From Clostridiales bacterium UBA6386 (GTDB lineage: Bacteria > Bacillota > Clostridia > Oscillospirales > Oscillospiraceae): a DNA stretch of 26,576 nucleotides. The position numbers were made by a program, and so were the translations under genes. The stretch spans positions 1 through 26,576 of the forward strand of contig DJQM01000020.1 of NCBI GenBank assembly GCA_002437585.1. Reading direction: 5' to 3'. The notes under the pieces are model-generated. The model was not told where the DNA came from and made no database searches. It saw nothing but the letters and a program-made list of their open reading frames with translations. Positions 13,900-22,386 of the stretch are shown one piece after another (positions within the stretch are counted from its first letter, which is position 1; every line of letters begins with the position of its first letter).

Positions 13900-16341
13900 T
13901 TACATCTCATAGCCGTTGACATCAATATAGGCGTTGACTCCACGGTTCGCTTTGTCCTGACTGAATTTCCGCAGCAGCGCGGCCAGCAGCTGCCGGAGCG
14001 GCCGCGTCATATGGCAGCGCAGGGTCAGCTGATAGCGGTAGTGATAGTTGACCTTGGGCACCACGCAGGGGGCAGGGCCAAGCACACTGCACCTTTCCGC
14101 CGGCACCTGGCGCAGCCATGCGTTCAGGCTGTCCCGGAACACCGCGGCTCCCCGGAGTACCTGTCCCTCCTCCTGGCCGGAGAAGGTGACAAGGGCGAAA
14201 TCCCCGAAGGGCGGTGCCCCCTGAGCCTGCCGGAGCTGAATTTCCAGATCGTAAAATCCGTCGTAATCCTGCCGGGCAGCCAGGTGAATGACCTGATGCT
14301 CCGGCTGAAGGGTCTGGATCACCGCCCGGCCGACACTGTCGCCCCGGCCTGCCCGACCCACCACCTGGGTAAGCATATTAAAGGTGGTCTCCCCTGCCCG
14401 GAATCCCCCGGAATAGAGGCTCAGGTCTCCGTCCAGTACGCCCACCAGGGTCACGTTGGGCAGATTCAGACCCTTGGCAACCATCTGGGTGCCAAGAAGC
14501 ACCGGGACGTTTTCCTTCTGGAAATGCTCCAGAATTTTCTCGTGGGTATTCACCGCACTGACCGTGTCCGCGTCCATCCGGCTGGTTTCCATGTCCGGAA
14601 ACAGAGCCGCCAATTCCTGCTGCACCTTCTGGGTGCCGGTACCGATGGTTTTCAGCGGTCCGCCGCAGGCGGGGCACCGATCCGGCGCGGCCATGGAAAA
14701 GCCGCAGTAGTGGCACATCAGCCGGTGATTGGCACTGTGATAGGTTAAATGGACGCTGCAACGGGGACACTCCGGGGTCTGGCGGCAATCGACGCACACC
14801 AGTGCCCGGCTGTTGCCCCTGCGGTTCAGGAGCAATATGGTCTGCTTGCCGGCCTGCCGGGTTTCTAAGATTCGCTGGCGCAGGGGAATGCTCAGGGAGG
14901 TGTCATTTCCCAGCTTCAGCTCCTCCCGCATGTCCACGATCTCCACCTGCGGCAGGGGGCGGCCGTTGTAACGCTGACGCAGGGTATAGAGCCGGTACAG
15001 GCCGTTTTTCGCCCGGTACATGCTCTCAATATCGGGAGTGGCGGAGCCTAAAACTACCAGAGCCTTCTCCTTGGCTCCCCGCCAGATGGCCACCTCCTTG
15101 GCATCGTACCGGGGGGAGCTTTCGGATTTGTAGGAGTGCTCCTGTTCCTCGTCCAGGATGATAAGGCCGGGGGCGCAGGGGGCAAACACCGCGCTGCGGG
15201 TGCCGACCACCACCCGGGCGTCGCCCTTTTTCACCCGCTTCCACTGGTCGTACCGCTCGGCAGCGGACAGACTGCTGTGCAGCACCGCCACCTGAGTGCC
15301 GAAATAGGCCGCCAGAATCCCCAGCAGCTGGGGGGTCAGGGCAATCTCCGGCACCAGCAGCATGGCACTTTTCCCCATGTCCAGACAGGTCTGGATCAGC
15401 CGGATATACACGCTTGTCTTGCCGGAGCCGGTAACGCCGTAAAGCAGAGCTACCCCCGGCTCCTGGCTTTCCATCTGGGAAGCCAGGCCTTCAAAGCAGG
15501 TCTGCTGCTCGCCGTTGAGCACCAGCGGGCCGGAGAGCCTCGCCGGGCGGATTTCCCGGCACCGGAGCACCGGCCGCTGGGAAAGGGTCAGATAGCCCAG
15601 CTTTTCCAGCCGGTTCACCGTGGCCGTGGAGGCACCGGTGAAATAGCACACATCCTTCACCGCCGCGCTGCCCACGCTGCAAAGCAGTTCCAAAACCTGC
15701 CGCTGCATGGCGGCGGACTTGGGACGGCCGGCGGCGTAGGCCATGGTCTCCTCAGGAGACTGGGCAAGGGTGGCAATTTTTTCCGACTTGTCCTGGGTCT
15801 TCCGCAGGAAATCCGTCTGGCAGTCAATCCACTTCTTCTGCCGAAGGTAGCTGAGCACCCCCCGCAGAGCGTCCTCATCGGGGATGAGATTCCGAAGTGC
15901 CTCCTCCTGAGCGGTGCCGCCTAAGTTTTCCAGCAGCTCCAGAACCTGGGTCGCTCCCTTCTTGCGCAAGTTCTTGTCCTTCCAGCTTAGGTCTTCCGTC
16001 AGGCTGACCGTCAGCCGGGTCCGGAACCAGAGTCCCGCCGGGAGCATCGCCCGGATGGCGTCGAAAAAGGTGCAGAAATACCGCTCCCGAAGGAAGGCCG
16101 CCAGCCGCAGCTGGGTCTCAGTGAGAATTGCTTCCTCGTCCAGGCAGCTTTCCACCGGCTTCAGCTTATCCTCGCTGCCCGGCTCCACAGTCAGGACAAT
16201 TCCCTCCGTGCGCCGGTTGGCGCGACCGAAGGGAACCATCACCCGCTGACCGGGGGCAAGGGCCATATCCTGGGGAATCCGATAGGAATAGGGCTTATCG
16301 ATGGCAAAATTTGCCGCAGAAACAGCAATTTTTCCGATCAT
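13900..16341 (-). CDS. priA: Primosomal replication-restart helicase PriA
   Basis: PriA is a 3'-5' superfamily-2 helicase that reloads the replisome at stalled forks. The chosen start at 16341 gives 813 aa beginning MIGKIAVSAANFAIDKPYSYRIP, the family 3'-DNA-binding domain. A winged-helix region precedes Walker A GVTGSGKTS (near residue 310) and the DEEQEHSYK Walker B. Four CxxC pairs form the two zinc sites (CVDC, CPRC, CHYC, CPAC). The helicase C lobe contains GTQMVAKGLNLPN and GRAGR. GGAGG lies 10 nt upstream. An upstream in-frame TTG at 16365 overlaps the rpoZ stop and the ribosome site and is rejected. Confidence 0.96.
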   Translation of the reverse strand: MIGKIAVSAANFAIDKPYSYRIPQDMALAPGQRVMVPFGRANRRTEGIVLTVEPGSEDKLKPVESCLDEEAILTETQLRLAAFLRERYFCTFFDAIRAMLPAGLWFRTRLTVSLTEDLSWKDKNLRKKGATQVLELLENLGGTAQEEALRNLIPDEDALRGVLSYLRQKKWIDCQTDFLRKTQDKSEKIATLAQSPEETMAYAAGRPKSAAMQRQVLELLCSVGSAAVKDVCYFTGASTATVNRLEKLGYLTLSQRPVLRCREIRPARLSGPLVLNGEQQTCFEGLASQMESQEPGVALLYGVTGSGKTSVYIRLIQTCLDMGKSAMLLVPEIALTPQLLGILAAYFGTQVAVLHSSLSAAERYDQWKRVKKGDARVVVGTRSAVFAPCAPGLIILDEEQEHSYKSESSPRYDAKEVAIWRGAKEKALVVLGSATPDIESMYRAKNGLYRLYTLRQRYNGRPLPQVEIVDMREELKLGNDTSLSIPLRQRILETRQAGKQTILLLNRRGNSRALVCVDCRQTPECPRCSVHLTYHSANHRLMCHYCGFSMAAPDRCPACGGPLKTIGTGTQKVQQELAALFPDMETSRMDADTVSAVNTHEKILEHFQKENVPVLLGTQMVAKGLNLPNVTLVGVLDGDLSLYSGGFRAGETTFNMLTQVVGRAGRGDSVGRAVIQTLQPEHQVIHLAARQDYDGFYDLEIQLRQAQGAPPFGDFALVTFSGQEEGQVLRGAAVFRDSLNAWLRQVPAERCSVLGPAPCVVPKVNYHYRYQLTLRCHMTRPLRQLLAALLRKFSQDKANRGVNAYIDVNGYEM

Positions 16342-16361
16342 AGCCCCAGTTCCTCCAAAAA

Positions 16362-16568
16362 TCAATATTGATATTCGTCCTTGATGGTAGCGGACAGCTC
16401 GCCGTCGGCAACTTCCTCAATGGCCAGGGTCACCGGCTTCTCCGGCAGCTCCTCCTGGAAGGCCTCAGCCTCGGCGGCGATCTGGCGGGCCCGATGAGCC
16501 ACCACATTCACCAGCAGATAACGGCTATCCACATGCTCCAGCAGTTCCGCAACAGGGGGGTACAGCAT
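16362..16568 (-). CDS. rpoZ: RNA polymerase omega subunit
   Basis: Omega folds and stabilises the beta' subunit. The 68-aa product MLYPPVAELLEHVDSRYLLVNVVAHRARQIA has the conserved SRY-LVxxVAxRARQI core, then the acidic TLAIEEVADGEL tail. The ATG at 16568 is chosen because GGAGG (16582-16578) is 9 nt away; a TTG at 16574 is only 3 nt from it. It follows gmk by 52 nt, the widest gap inside the run. The gmk-rpoZ-priA order is shared with Bacillus. Confidence 0.92.
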   Translation of the reverse strand: MLYPPVAELLEHVDSRYLLVNVVAHRARQIAAEAEAFQEELPEKPVTLAIEEVADGELSATIKDEYQY

Positions 16569-16620
16569 AATCAAATTCCTCCAAAACCAAAAATAAAATC
16601 GAAAATCATAAAGTTAACGC

Positions 16621-17169
16621 TTATTCAGCGATAATTTTCAAAATTTCCTGAGCGCATCGCTCCGGGTCGTCGTTGACCACCACATGGTCATACCAGACCC
16701 GCTGCTCCATTTCCCAGGCAGCTCGCTCCATGCGCATCTTGATCTGCTCCTCCGAGGTATCTCCCCGACCCCGCAGACGGCGTTCCAGCTCCTGGACAGA
16801 AGGGGGCATGATGAAAATCAGCACCGCGTCCGGCATTTTTTCCTTCACCTGCTTTGCACCCTTGGGTTCAATGTCCAGCAGCACCGGCCCATGCGCCTGC
16901 TTTTCCTCGGCCTGAGCCCTGGGGGTACCATAGTAGTTTGCCGCGTGGGCATCGTATTCCAGGAATTCTCCGTCTTCGATCATAGCCTGGAATTTCTCCC
17001 GGGTGATAAAGTAGTAGTGCACCCCGTCAATCTCCCCGGGTCTGGGAGGGCGGGTGGTAGCAGACACAGAGAAGGACAGATCCTTCCGCTTACGCATCAT
17101 GATACCCAGAACCGTGCCCTTTCCAACCCCGGAGGCACCGGAAATCACGATCAGCTTCCCCTTGCTCAT
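16621..17169 (-). CDS. gmk: Guanylate kinase
   Basis: Gmk converts GMP to GDP with ATP. The 182-aa product MSKGKLIVISGASGVGKGTV has the P-loop GASGVGKG at residues 11-18. It also has the GMP-binding SVSATTRPPRPGEIDGVHYYF segment and the lid RLRGRGDTSEEQIKMR. The start at 17169 overlaps the remA stop by 4 nt (ATGA) and has GAGGAAG upstream. The longer in-frame extension within remA has no family support. Confidence 0.97.
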   Translation of the reverse strand: MSKGKLIVISGASGVGKGTVLGIMMRKRKDLSFSVSATTRPPRPGEIDGVHYYFITREKFQAMIEDGEFLEYDAHAANYYGTPRAQAEEKQAHGPVLLDIEPKGAKQVKEKMPDAVLIFIMPPSVQELERRLRGRGDTSEEQIKMRMERAAWEMEQRVWYDHVVVNDDPERCAQEILKIIAE

Positions 17170-17429
17170 GCTTCTTCCTCTCTTTCCGGCTCCCCGTGGC
17201 CTGACCACCGGGCGCATATCGTTTCCGTGGGAATGGCGGACAGGATCACATGATCCGTGTCCATGAGGATCACCGCCTTGGTCTTCCGGCCGTAGGAAGC
17301 GTCGATGAGCATTCCCCGATCCCTGGCCTCCTGCACCACCCGCTTGATGGGGGCGGAGTCCGGAGCCACAATGGCAAGCACACGGCCTGCCGCGACCATG
17401 CTGCCAAATCCGATGTTGATCAGCTTCAT
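17166..17429 (-). CDS. remA: RemA-family matrix regulator (DUF370)
   Basis: RemA in Bacillus is a ring-forming DNA-binding protein that activates biofilm matrix and osmoprotection genes. The 87-aa product MKLINIGFGSMVAAGRVLAIVAPDSAPIKRVVQEARDRGMLIDASYGRKTKAVILMDTDHVILSAIP matches the whole family domain. It has an extra charged tail of about 15 residues (ending GEPEREEEA). It sits between yicC (12-nt gap) and gmk (4-nt overlap), the usual Firmicutes order. Its targets in this organism are unknown. Confidence 0.93.
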   Translation of the reverse strand: MKLINIGFGSMVAAGRVLAIVAPDSAPIKRVVQEARDRGMLIDASYGRKTKAVILMDTDHVILSAIPTETICARWSGHGEPEREEEA

Positions 17430-17441
17430 ATAATCACCGGC

Positions 17442-18320
17442 TTACTCAATATTCTGGGTCTGTTCCCGGATTTTTTCCAGCTCCGCCTTGATCTCCACCA
17501 CGATCCTGGCCAGCCGCACGTCGGAGCACTTGGAGCCGATGGTATTGCTCTCCCGGTTCATTTCCTGAAGCAGGAAATCCAGCTTCCGGCCGATGGCACC
17601 GCCGGCGGTGAGCATATGGTTCATCTGATCCAAGTGGCTTCTTAAGCGGACGGTCTCCTCGTCCACCGCCACCTTATCGGCGAAAATGGCCGCCTCCGTG
17701 AGAATCCGGCTTTCGTCAATGGCGGTATTGGCAAGAACCTCTTTCAGCTTGTTTTCCAGGCGGGTGCGGTAATCGATGACCGTCTGTCCGCTTCCGGCCT
17801 CCACCTGGGCAACCAATTCCAGGATGGTCTGGCCACGGCCGCGCAGGTCGTTTTCCAGAGCCTTTCCTTCCGCGCAGCGCATGGCGTCGTACTGGGCAAG
17901 TGCCTGATTGACCACGCCCATCAGGTCGTCCTGCAAAGCCCGCTCGTCCACTTCAGGCTTTTCTACGGTGAACACGTCCGGCAGCCGGGAAAGGGTACTG
18001 ACGCTGATGTCGTCCCGGACGCCGTAAAAATCCACCATCTGGCGCATGGCGGCCAGATACCCCTCCACCACCGGGGCGTTCAAAGTGACCTTCACATCCT
18101 GGGCGCCCTCGGCCCGCAGGGAGATGAACACATCCACCTTGCCCCGGGAAATGGTGGCCTTCACCGCCTGCTTCACCGCGTCCTCCGCGAAGGACAGGGT
18201 TCGGGGCAGTTTCACCGTGCAGTCTAAGTATCGGTTATTGACGGAGCGCAGCTCCACGGTGTACTCCCGGCCGTTGACGGTTTCCACAGCCCGGCCGTAG
18301 CCGGTCATGCTCTTAACCAT
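17442..18320 (-). CDS. yicC: YicC/YloC-family endoribonuclease
   Basis: Members of this family are endoribonucleases involved in RNA turnover (YloC in Bacillus, YicC in E. coli). The 292-aa product starts MVKSMTGYGRAVETVNGREYTVELRSVNNRYLD, the conserved N-terminal block. It ends with the C-terminal DUF1732 signature RLRSHLDQMNHMLTAGGAIGRKLDFLLQEMNRESNTIGSKC. The ATG at 18320 has AGAGGAAG 6 nt upstream and overlaps the preceding gene by 8 nt. The longer frame to 18365 is not supported. Confidence 0.93.
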   Translation of the reverse strand: MVKSMTGYGRAVETVNGREYTVELRSVNNRYLDCTVKLPRTLSFAEDAVKQAVKATISRGKVDVFISLRAEGAQDVKVTLNAPVVEGYLAAMRQMVDFYGVRDDISVSTLSRLPDVFTVEKPEVDERALQDDLMGVVNQALAQYDAMRCAEGKALENDLRGRGQTILELVAQVEAGSGQTVIDYRTRLENKLKEVLANTAIDESRILTEAAIFADKVAVDEETVRLRSHLDQMNHMLTAGGAIGRKLDFLLQEMNRESNTIGSKCSDVRLARIVVEIKAELEKIREQTQNIE

Positions 18321-18759
18321 GGGTATCTTCCTCTTTTCCGGTGAAATTCGGCATGTTTTCCGCATATGCCGTAATGGTATAGGTCAGGTTTGCCTTCCGG
18401 GCGACCAGCCGGTCATAGGCAATCACAATGGCCATCCCCAGCGCGAAGCCCAGGCAGCCCCCCAGAGTGCCATAGCTTCCCGGCAGGGTTCCCAGATAAT
18501 AGCCCAGGAAGAAGAGAATCAAGGGCAGCACATACAGCACCACCGCCGCCTTCAGCACCGGCGCGGTGGAGGACTCCACCCGCACCAGCTCCCCAGGCCT
18601 GGCTCCGATGGCGTTCCGGGCGGTGAAGATCACCGCCTCCTTGGCCGCCCCGCAGCCGCTGCACTTATGGCAGTCCCCGGAACAGGCGCTCTCCCGGACA
18701 TGGACAACCTCGGCGTTTCCGTTTTCCAGAAGCCGCCGGACTCGCACGATCTGTTCCAT
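18313..18759 (-). CDS. RseC/MucC-like membrane protein with a cysteine cluster
   Basis: The 148-aa protein resembles the RseC/MucC (SoxR-reducing) family. The N-terminal cytosolic part carries four cysteines in a C-x3-C-x2-C-x2-C arrangement (C26, C30, C33, C36: ACSGDCHKCSGC). Two hydrophobic segments follow (about residues 69-90 and 95-115: VLKAAVVLYVLPLILFFLGYYLG and LGGCLGFALGMAIVIAYDRL). In proteobacteria RseC is linked to Rnf/Rsx-type electron transfer to SoxR. Its role in Firmicutes is not established. It overlaps cdaR by one base and yicC by 8 nt, so it is made together with the c-di-AMP module. Confidence 0.8.
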   Translation of the reverse strand: MEQIVRVRRLLENGNAEVVHVRESACSGDCHKCSGCGAAKEAVIFTARNAIGARPGELVRVESSTAPVLKAAVVLYVLPLILFFLGYYLGTLPGSYGTLGGCLGFALGMAIVIAYDRLVARKANLTYTITAYAENMPNFTGKEEDTHG

Positions 18760-19997
18760 CAGCTCACCGCCTGTACCGTGGCCGACACGGAGGTACTCTT
18801 CACCGCACCTACGTTGGCAAACGCATTGTCAAAGATGAGACTGACCTTGTAAGTGGCCGTGCCGATTTCCGCGTTGGTGAAGTCCACCACCGCCCGGACG
18901 TTCTTTTCCTCAAGGGCGGCAATCTCCGCCTCAGGCCCCCGAACCTTCACCGTCAGGCTGGCGTTGATGATATCCGCCTCCATCCCCTCGGGTACGTTGG
19001 TAGCCTCGAACTGGTCAATGGTCAGCTCCTTGGTCTTCAGTCCGGTGAACCGGACGGAAACCGTAGCCTCGTTGACACCGGTCTGGTTGGTCACGCCCTC
19101 CGGCAGGGTGATGGCATATTTCAGCTCATTGCTGTTTTTCTCCAGGTCGGCCAGGTTCACCGAGCAGATGGTCAGGGTATCCCCCAGCTCCGCCAGAACC
19201 GCCTTGCCGCCGGACACCCGGATGGTCTCGGGAGAGATGGAAACCTTGGTATTATGCTCGTTGGCACCGCCGCCGTAGACCACATCCGCCACCAGCTTCA
19301 CCTCCCGGATCTTCTGGATCTGCATGTCCAGCCGAACCTCTTCCACATTGGTGGTAATCTGGCTGGCATCCACCGGGTTGTCATCGGCATCGCACAAGGT
19401 GTAGCGATAGTTCTGGCTGATGGACTCCACCTGATCGGTCAGATCTATCTCCACACTGGCATGGTCAATGGTATCCACCACCGATGCCGGGCCGCTGACG
19501 GTCACCGTATTGTTGTCCAGCACCGCGTTTTCCGTATCGTAAATGTAATCCTCGGAACGGTTGCCCGTCCATTGGATAACCACGGGCACCTCCGCCACCC
19601 GGCGATAGTCCACATTGGCGAAAATCGCGCTGGGATTCTTGGAGCCAACGGTAAAGGAGGAGGCGGACACGTCGCTGGGATAGGAAATGGTATAGCTCAG
19701 GGCGATCCGCTCCCCAGGCTCGGTGATCTGGGAAAGATCCACCTTGGCCGCCAGCTTGCTGGAATCCAGCTTGCTCAGCTCGCTTCTGGCACCGGTCAGG
19801 TGCAAAGAAACGGTGGAATTGGACAGAGACGTTACCATCAGGTTCCGTTCGTTCAGCACGGACTCCCCCTCCATCACCACCGGGATGTTGGAGAAGGTAT
19901 TATCCTCCTCAATGCTCACATTCTGAGACACATACAGCCACAGGCACATAGCAACCGCCAGCGACAGCACCATGGAATACAGTTTATTCCTTTCCAT
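18759..19997 (-). CDS. cdaR: YbbR-domain regulator of c-di-AMP synthase (CdaR)
   Basis: CdaR binds and modulates CdaA at the membrane in Bacillus and Listeria. The 412-aa product has one N-terminal transmembrane helix (about residues 8-26, YSMVLSLAVAMCLWLYVSQN). The rest is an extracellular array of beta-rich repeats of the YbbR type, about four of them. ATG 19997 is chosen because GGAAGG lies 8 nt upstream; ATG 20003 is too close. It overlaps the cdaA end by 14 nt, which supports the pairing. Confidence 0.92.
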   Translation of the reverse strand: MERNKLYSMVLSLAVAMCLWLYVSQNVSIEEDNTFSNIPVVMEGESVLNERNLMVTSLSNSTVSLHLTGARSELSKLDSSKLAAKVDLSQITEPGERIALSYTISYPSDVSASSFTVGSKNPSAIFANVDYRRVAEVPVVIQWTGNRSEDYIYDTENAVLDNNTVTVSGPASVVDTIDHASVEIDLTDQVESISQNYRYTLCDADDNPVDASQITTNVEEVRLDMQIQKIREVKLVADVVYGGGANEHNTKVSISPETIRVSGGKAVLAELGDTLTICSVNLADLEKNSNELKYAITLPEGVTNQTGVNEATVSVRFTGLKTKELTIDQFEATNVPEGMEADIINASLTVKVRGPEAEIAALEEKNVRAVVDFTNAEIGTATYKVSLIFDNAFANVGAVKSTSVSATVQAVS

Positions 19998-20847
19998 AGC
20001 CATCACCTTCCTTCGTCTTGTCGGACAGCTTCTGCAGCAGCTGAGCGGGGAAATGCTTCTCCGGCTGGGTCTGGGTGTTTGCGCACAGCTCCTGCCGCAG
20101 GAGCTTGTCCAGGGTAGCTACCTCCAGCGACCGCTTGAGCATACCGCCCTTGGCCACGGAAATGTCACCGCTTTCCTCGGAAACGATGACGACCAGCGCA
20201 TCCGTGGCCTCGCTCATGCCCACGCCTGCCCGGTGCCGGGTGCCCAGCTCCGGGGGCAGCTTCTCGTTGCTGCTCAGGGGCAGCACGCAGCCCGCCGCAG
20301 CGATCCGATTCTCCCGGATAATCATGGCGCCGTCATGCAGCGGCGAATTTTTGAAGAAAATATTCCGGATCAGCTGATCGGAAACCTGGGCGTCAATGGT
20401 GGTGCCGGTTTTGCCGTAATCGTCCAGCCGCTGATCCCGGGCAAAGACAATCAGCGCGCCTACCTTCTCCCGGCTCATGGTCTCACAGGCCTTCACCGTC
20501 TGGGTAATCACGATTTCCGTCTCCTGAACCGGGCGGCTGGCAACGAAAAGCTTCGAAAGCTTTACGTTGCCCAGGTGATCCAGCATCCGCCGCAGCTCCG
20601 GCTGGAACAGCACCACGAAGGCCAGCAGTCCAATGGCCAGAACCTGATTCAGAATCCAGTTGAGGGTGTACAGTCGGAGAATGCTGGTGACCCAGGAAAC
20701 CGCCACCAGCGCAACCACCGTCCGCGCCAGGCGCATGATATGGGGCGTCTTCAGAAGCGGAAGCAATTTGTAAACCAGGAACGCCACGACCAGAATATCC
20801 AGATAGTCTGACCATTTCATCCCCAGTATCTGTGAAATCAGATTCAT
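19984..20847 (-). CDS. cdaA: Diadenylate cyclase CdaA (c-di-AMP synthase)
   Basis: CdaA condenses two ATP into c-di-AMP, the second messenger for potassium, osmotic and cell-wall homeostasis. The 287-aa product has three N-terminal transmembrane helices (about residues 14-32, 38-58, 62-82) and then the DAC domain with DGA (172-174) and RHR (204-206). The start MNLISQILGMKWSDYLDILVVAF matches the family. The longer frame to 20952 lies over the promoter and cannot be translated from it. The ribosome site is weak (AAGGGG about 12 nt away). It is the first gene after a strong promoter. Confidence 0.96.
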   Translation of the reverse strand: MNLISQILGMKWSDYLDILVVAFLVYKLLPLLKTPHIMRLARTVVALVAVSWVTSILRLYTLNWILNQVLAIGLLAFVVLFQPELRRMLDHLGNVKLSKLFVASRPVQETEIVITQTVKACETMSREKVGALIVFARDQRLDDYGKTGTTIDAQVSDQLIRNIFFKNSPLHDGAMIIRENRIAAAGCVLPLSSNEKLPPELGTRHRAGVGMSEATDALVVIVSEESGDISVAKGGMLKRSLEVATLDKLLRQELCANTQTQPEKHFPAQLLQKLSDKTKEGDGYGKE

Positions 20848-20923
20848 CTTCCCATCAAGCCCCTTTTCGCGCAAATTCGCCGCAGGCATACCCCGCACCG
20901 TACACTTACCTATTATCCGTTCT

Positions 20924-20952
20924 ATTATAGCGGATTGTTTCGCCGATGGCAA
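20924..20952 (-). promoter_or_regulatory. Promoter of the cdaA-rsgA run
   Basis: On the minus strand TTGCCA (20952-20947), a 17-nt spacer and a perfect TATAAT (20929-20924) form a near-consensus SigA promoter. It starts transcription near 20917, giving a leader of about 70 nt before cdaA. Confidence 0.88.
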
Positions 20953-20975
20953 TAGACATTTCTGTAAAAATTCTG

Positions 20976-22079
20976 TTACCGATTTTCTCGGATTTTGGCT
21001 GTTGCCCGGAGAAAACCATCGATTTCTCCCCGGGTGGTGTCAAAGCCCAGACTCACCCGGACGGTGCCGGTGGGAAGCGTTCCCGCGCTTTCGTGAGCCA
21101 GTGGGGCGCAGTGAAGCCCGGCACGCAGGGCAAAGCCCTGCCGGGTCAGAATTTCCGCCCCTGACTGGCAGTCCATCGGCGGCACGAAGGACACCGTGGC
21201 CGCCTGGTGGGGTCCGGCGAAGACCCGGAAGCCCTGGCGGATCAGGCCGTGGGCGCAGTACTCCGTCAAAAGCTGCTCCCGCCGGAAAATTCCGTCGGTG
21301 CCTACCCGGTTCAGGTAGCGAAGACCCTGGGTCAGCCCCGCATAGCCCGGCACGTTCAGGGTTCCCGGCTCCAGCCGCTCGGGCAGCTCCTCCGGCATTT
21401 CCCGGGAAATGGATTGCGTACCGGTGCCGCCGTAAAGCAGCGGCGTTCCCGGCTGAGCGCACAGCAGCAGCCCCGTTCCTTGAGGACCCAGAAGCCCCTT
21501 ATGGCCGGGCATGGCCACGAAATCCGCCCCCAGCTCCCGGAAATTCACCGGCAATGTTCCCGCGGACTGCGCCGCGTCCACAATGAAGGGGATCCCACGC
21601 TTCCGGCACATGGCCGCCATCTCCCCTACGGGCAAAATATAACCGAAGACGTTGGACACATGGGTAAATACCGCCGCGTCCGCCTCCTGCAGAGCCTTCG
21701 CGAATTCCGACAAGGTGTCGTCCCAGTCAAACAGCCGCCGTCCGGCGACACGCACCTTAGCATCCAGGGCATACAGGGGGCGCACCACCGCGTTGTGCTC
21801 GAAGCCCGTGACCACCACCGTACCCCCGGTCTTTACCACCGACCGGATGGCCAGATTCAGCCCGTGGGTGCAGGAGGTGGTGAGTACCACCTGCTCCGGC
21901 CTGCAGGAAAAGAGCTTCCCCGCCGCCTCCCGGCAATCGTACACCATTTCGGCCGCCCGCATGGCAGGCTCGTATCCGCCCCGGCCGGGATTGGCGCACA
22001 GGCGCATGGCTCGCTCCACCGCCCGGTAAACGGCGGCGGGCTTGTGAAAGGAGGTGGCTCCATAATCCAGATAGATCAT
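20976..22079 (-). CDS. Class-V aminotransferase family cysteine desulfurase
   Basis: This PLP enzyme (367 aa) probably removes sulfur, or selenium, from cysteine or selenocysteine to form a protein persulfide. It starts MIYLDYGATSFHKPAAV and has H95 (FEHNAV) and D168/Q171 (VDAAQSAG). The PLP lysine is K194 (AMPGHKGLLGPQGTG) and the candidate catalytic cysteine is C323 (RAGLHCAPLAH). The N-terminal LDYGATS differs from the common LDNAATS. It resembles the clostridial desulfurase-like subgroup rather than housekeeping IscS or SufS. It is coupled by ATGA to a DUF3343 gene, a putative sulfur/selenium carrier. Substrate and acceptor are inferred, not shown. Confidence 0.88.
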   Translation of the reverse strand: MIYLDYGATSFHKPAAVYRAVERAMRLCANPGRGGYEPAMRAAEMVYDCREAAGKLFSCRPEQVVLTTSCTHGLNLAIRSVVKTGGTVVVTGFEHNAVVRPLYALDAKVRVAGRRLFDWDDTLSEFAKALQEADAAVFTHVSNVFGYILPVGEMAAMCRKRGIPFIVDAAQSAGTLPVNFRELGADFVAMPGHKGLLGPQGTGLLLCAQPGTPLLYGGTGTQSISREMPEELPERLEPGTLNVPGYAGLTQGLRYLNRVGTDGIFRREQLLTEYCAHGLIRQGFRVFAGPHQAATVSFVPPMDCQSGAEILTRQGFALRAGLHCAPLAHESAGTLPTGTVRVSLGFDTTRGEIDGFLRATAKIRENR

Positions 22080-22324
22080 ACTTCCACCATTTTTCCGTCG
22101 GCACTCTGGACATACGCCCGCCGCATGGGGATCTGATGATCCCGCAGAAGCCGGGTCACCGGCTCGATTTCCTCAGCCCGGAGCCGCAGGGCGTAGCCGC
22201 AGCCCTGCTCCTCCATCCAGCGGGGCGAACGCCGGAGACTGCATTGGTATCCGCTGTTTCGCAGCAGCCGCTCCGCCTGCTGCCCGAAGGTCACAGACCG
22301 GAACGATACATAATAAACGCGCAT
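22076..22324 (-). CDS. DUF3343 protein, putative sulfur/selenium carrier
   Basis: The 82-aa product MRVYYVSFRSVTFGQQAERLLRNSGYQC matches the DUF3343 fold. It has two conserved-looking cysteines, C28 and C42, the latter in the EEQGCGYALRLR block that resembles the family's SCG motif. Family members are described as putative Se/S carriers. ATG 22324 is chosen because GGGAGG is 8 nt upstream; the ATG at 22330 is too close to it. The stop overlaps the desulfurase start by 4 nt, so the two are translated together, and a persulfide relay between them is the natural guess. Confidence 0.85.
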   Translation of the reverse strand: MRVYYVSFRSVTFGQQAERLLRNSGYQCSLRRSPRWMEEQGCGYALRLRAEEIEPVTRLLRDHQIPMRRAYVQSADGKMVEV

Positions 22325-22386
22325 TCCCATTCCCTCCCTGAGCCAGTCTATGACCCCAGGGCGATTTTCGTGTTTCGACAAAAGCC

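Noticed and set aside
12169..14748. 859-codon plus-strand open frame
   Set aside because: It is antisense to rsmB, fmt, def and priA, all with intact motifs; no start signal or recognisable domain, so it is a codon-bias shadow.
20848..20952. Upstream extension of cdaA
   Set aside because: It covers the promoter itself and would not be transcribed; the family N-terminus starts at 20847.
20955..20990. Possible terminator after the desulfurase (CCGA-gaaaa-TCGG then TTTTT)
   Set aside because: Only a 4-bp stem, with the T run separated from it; too weak to call.
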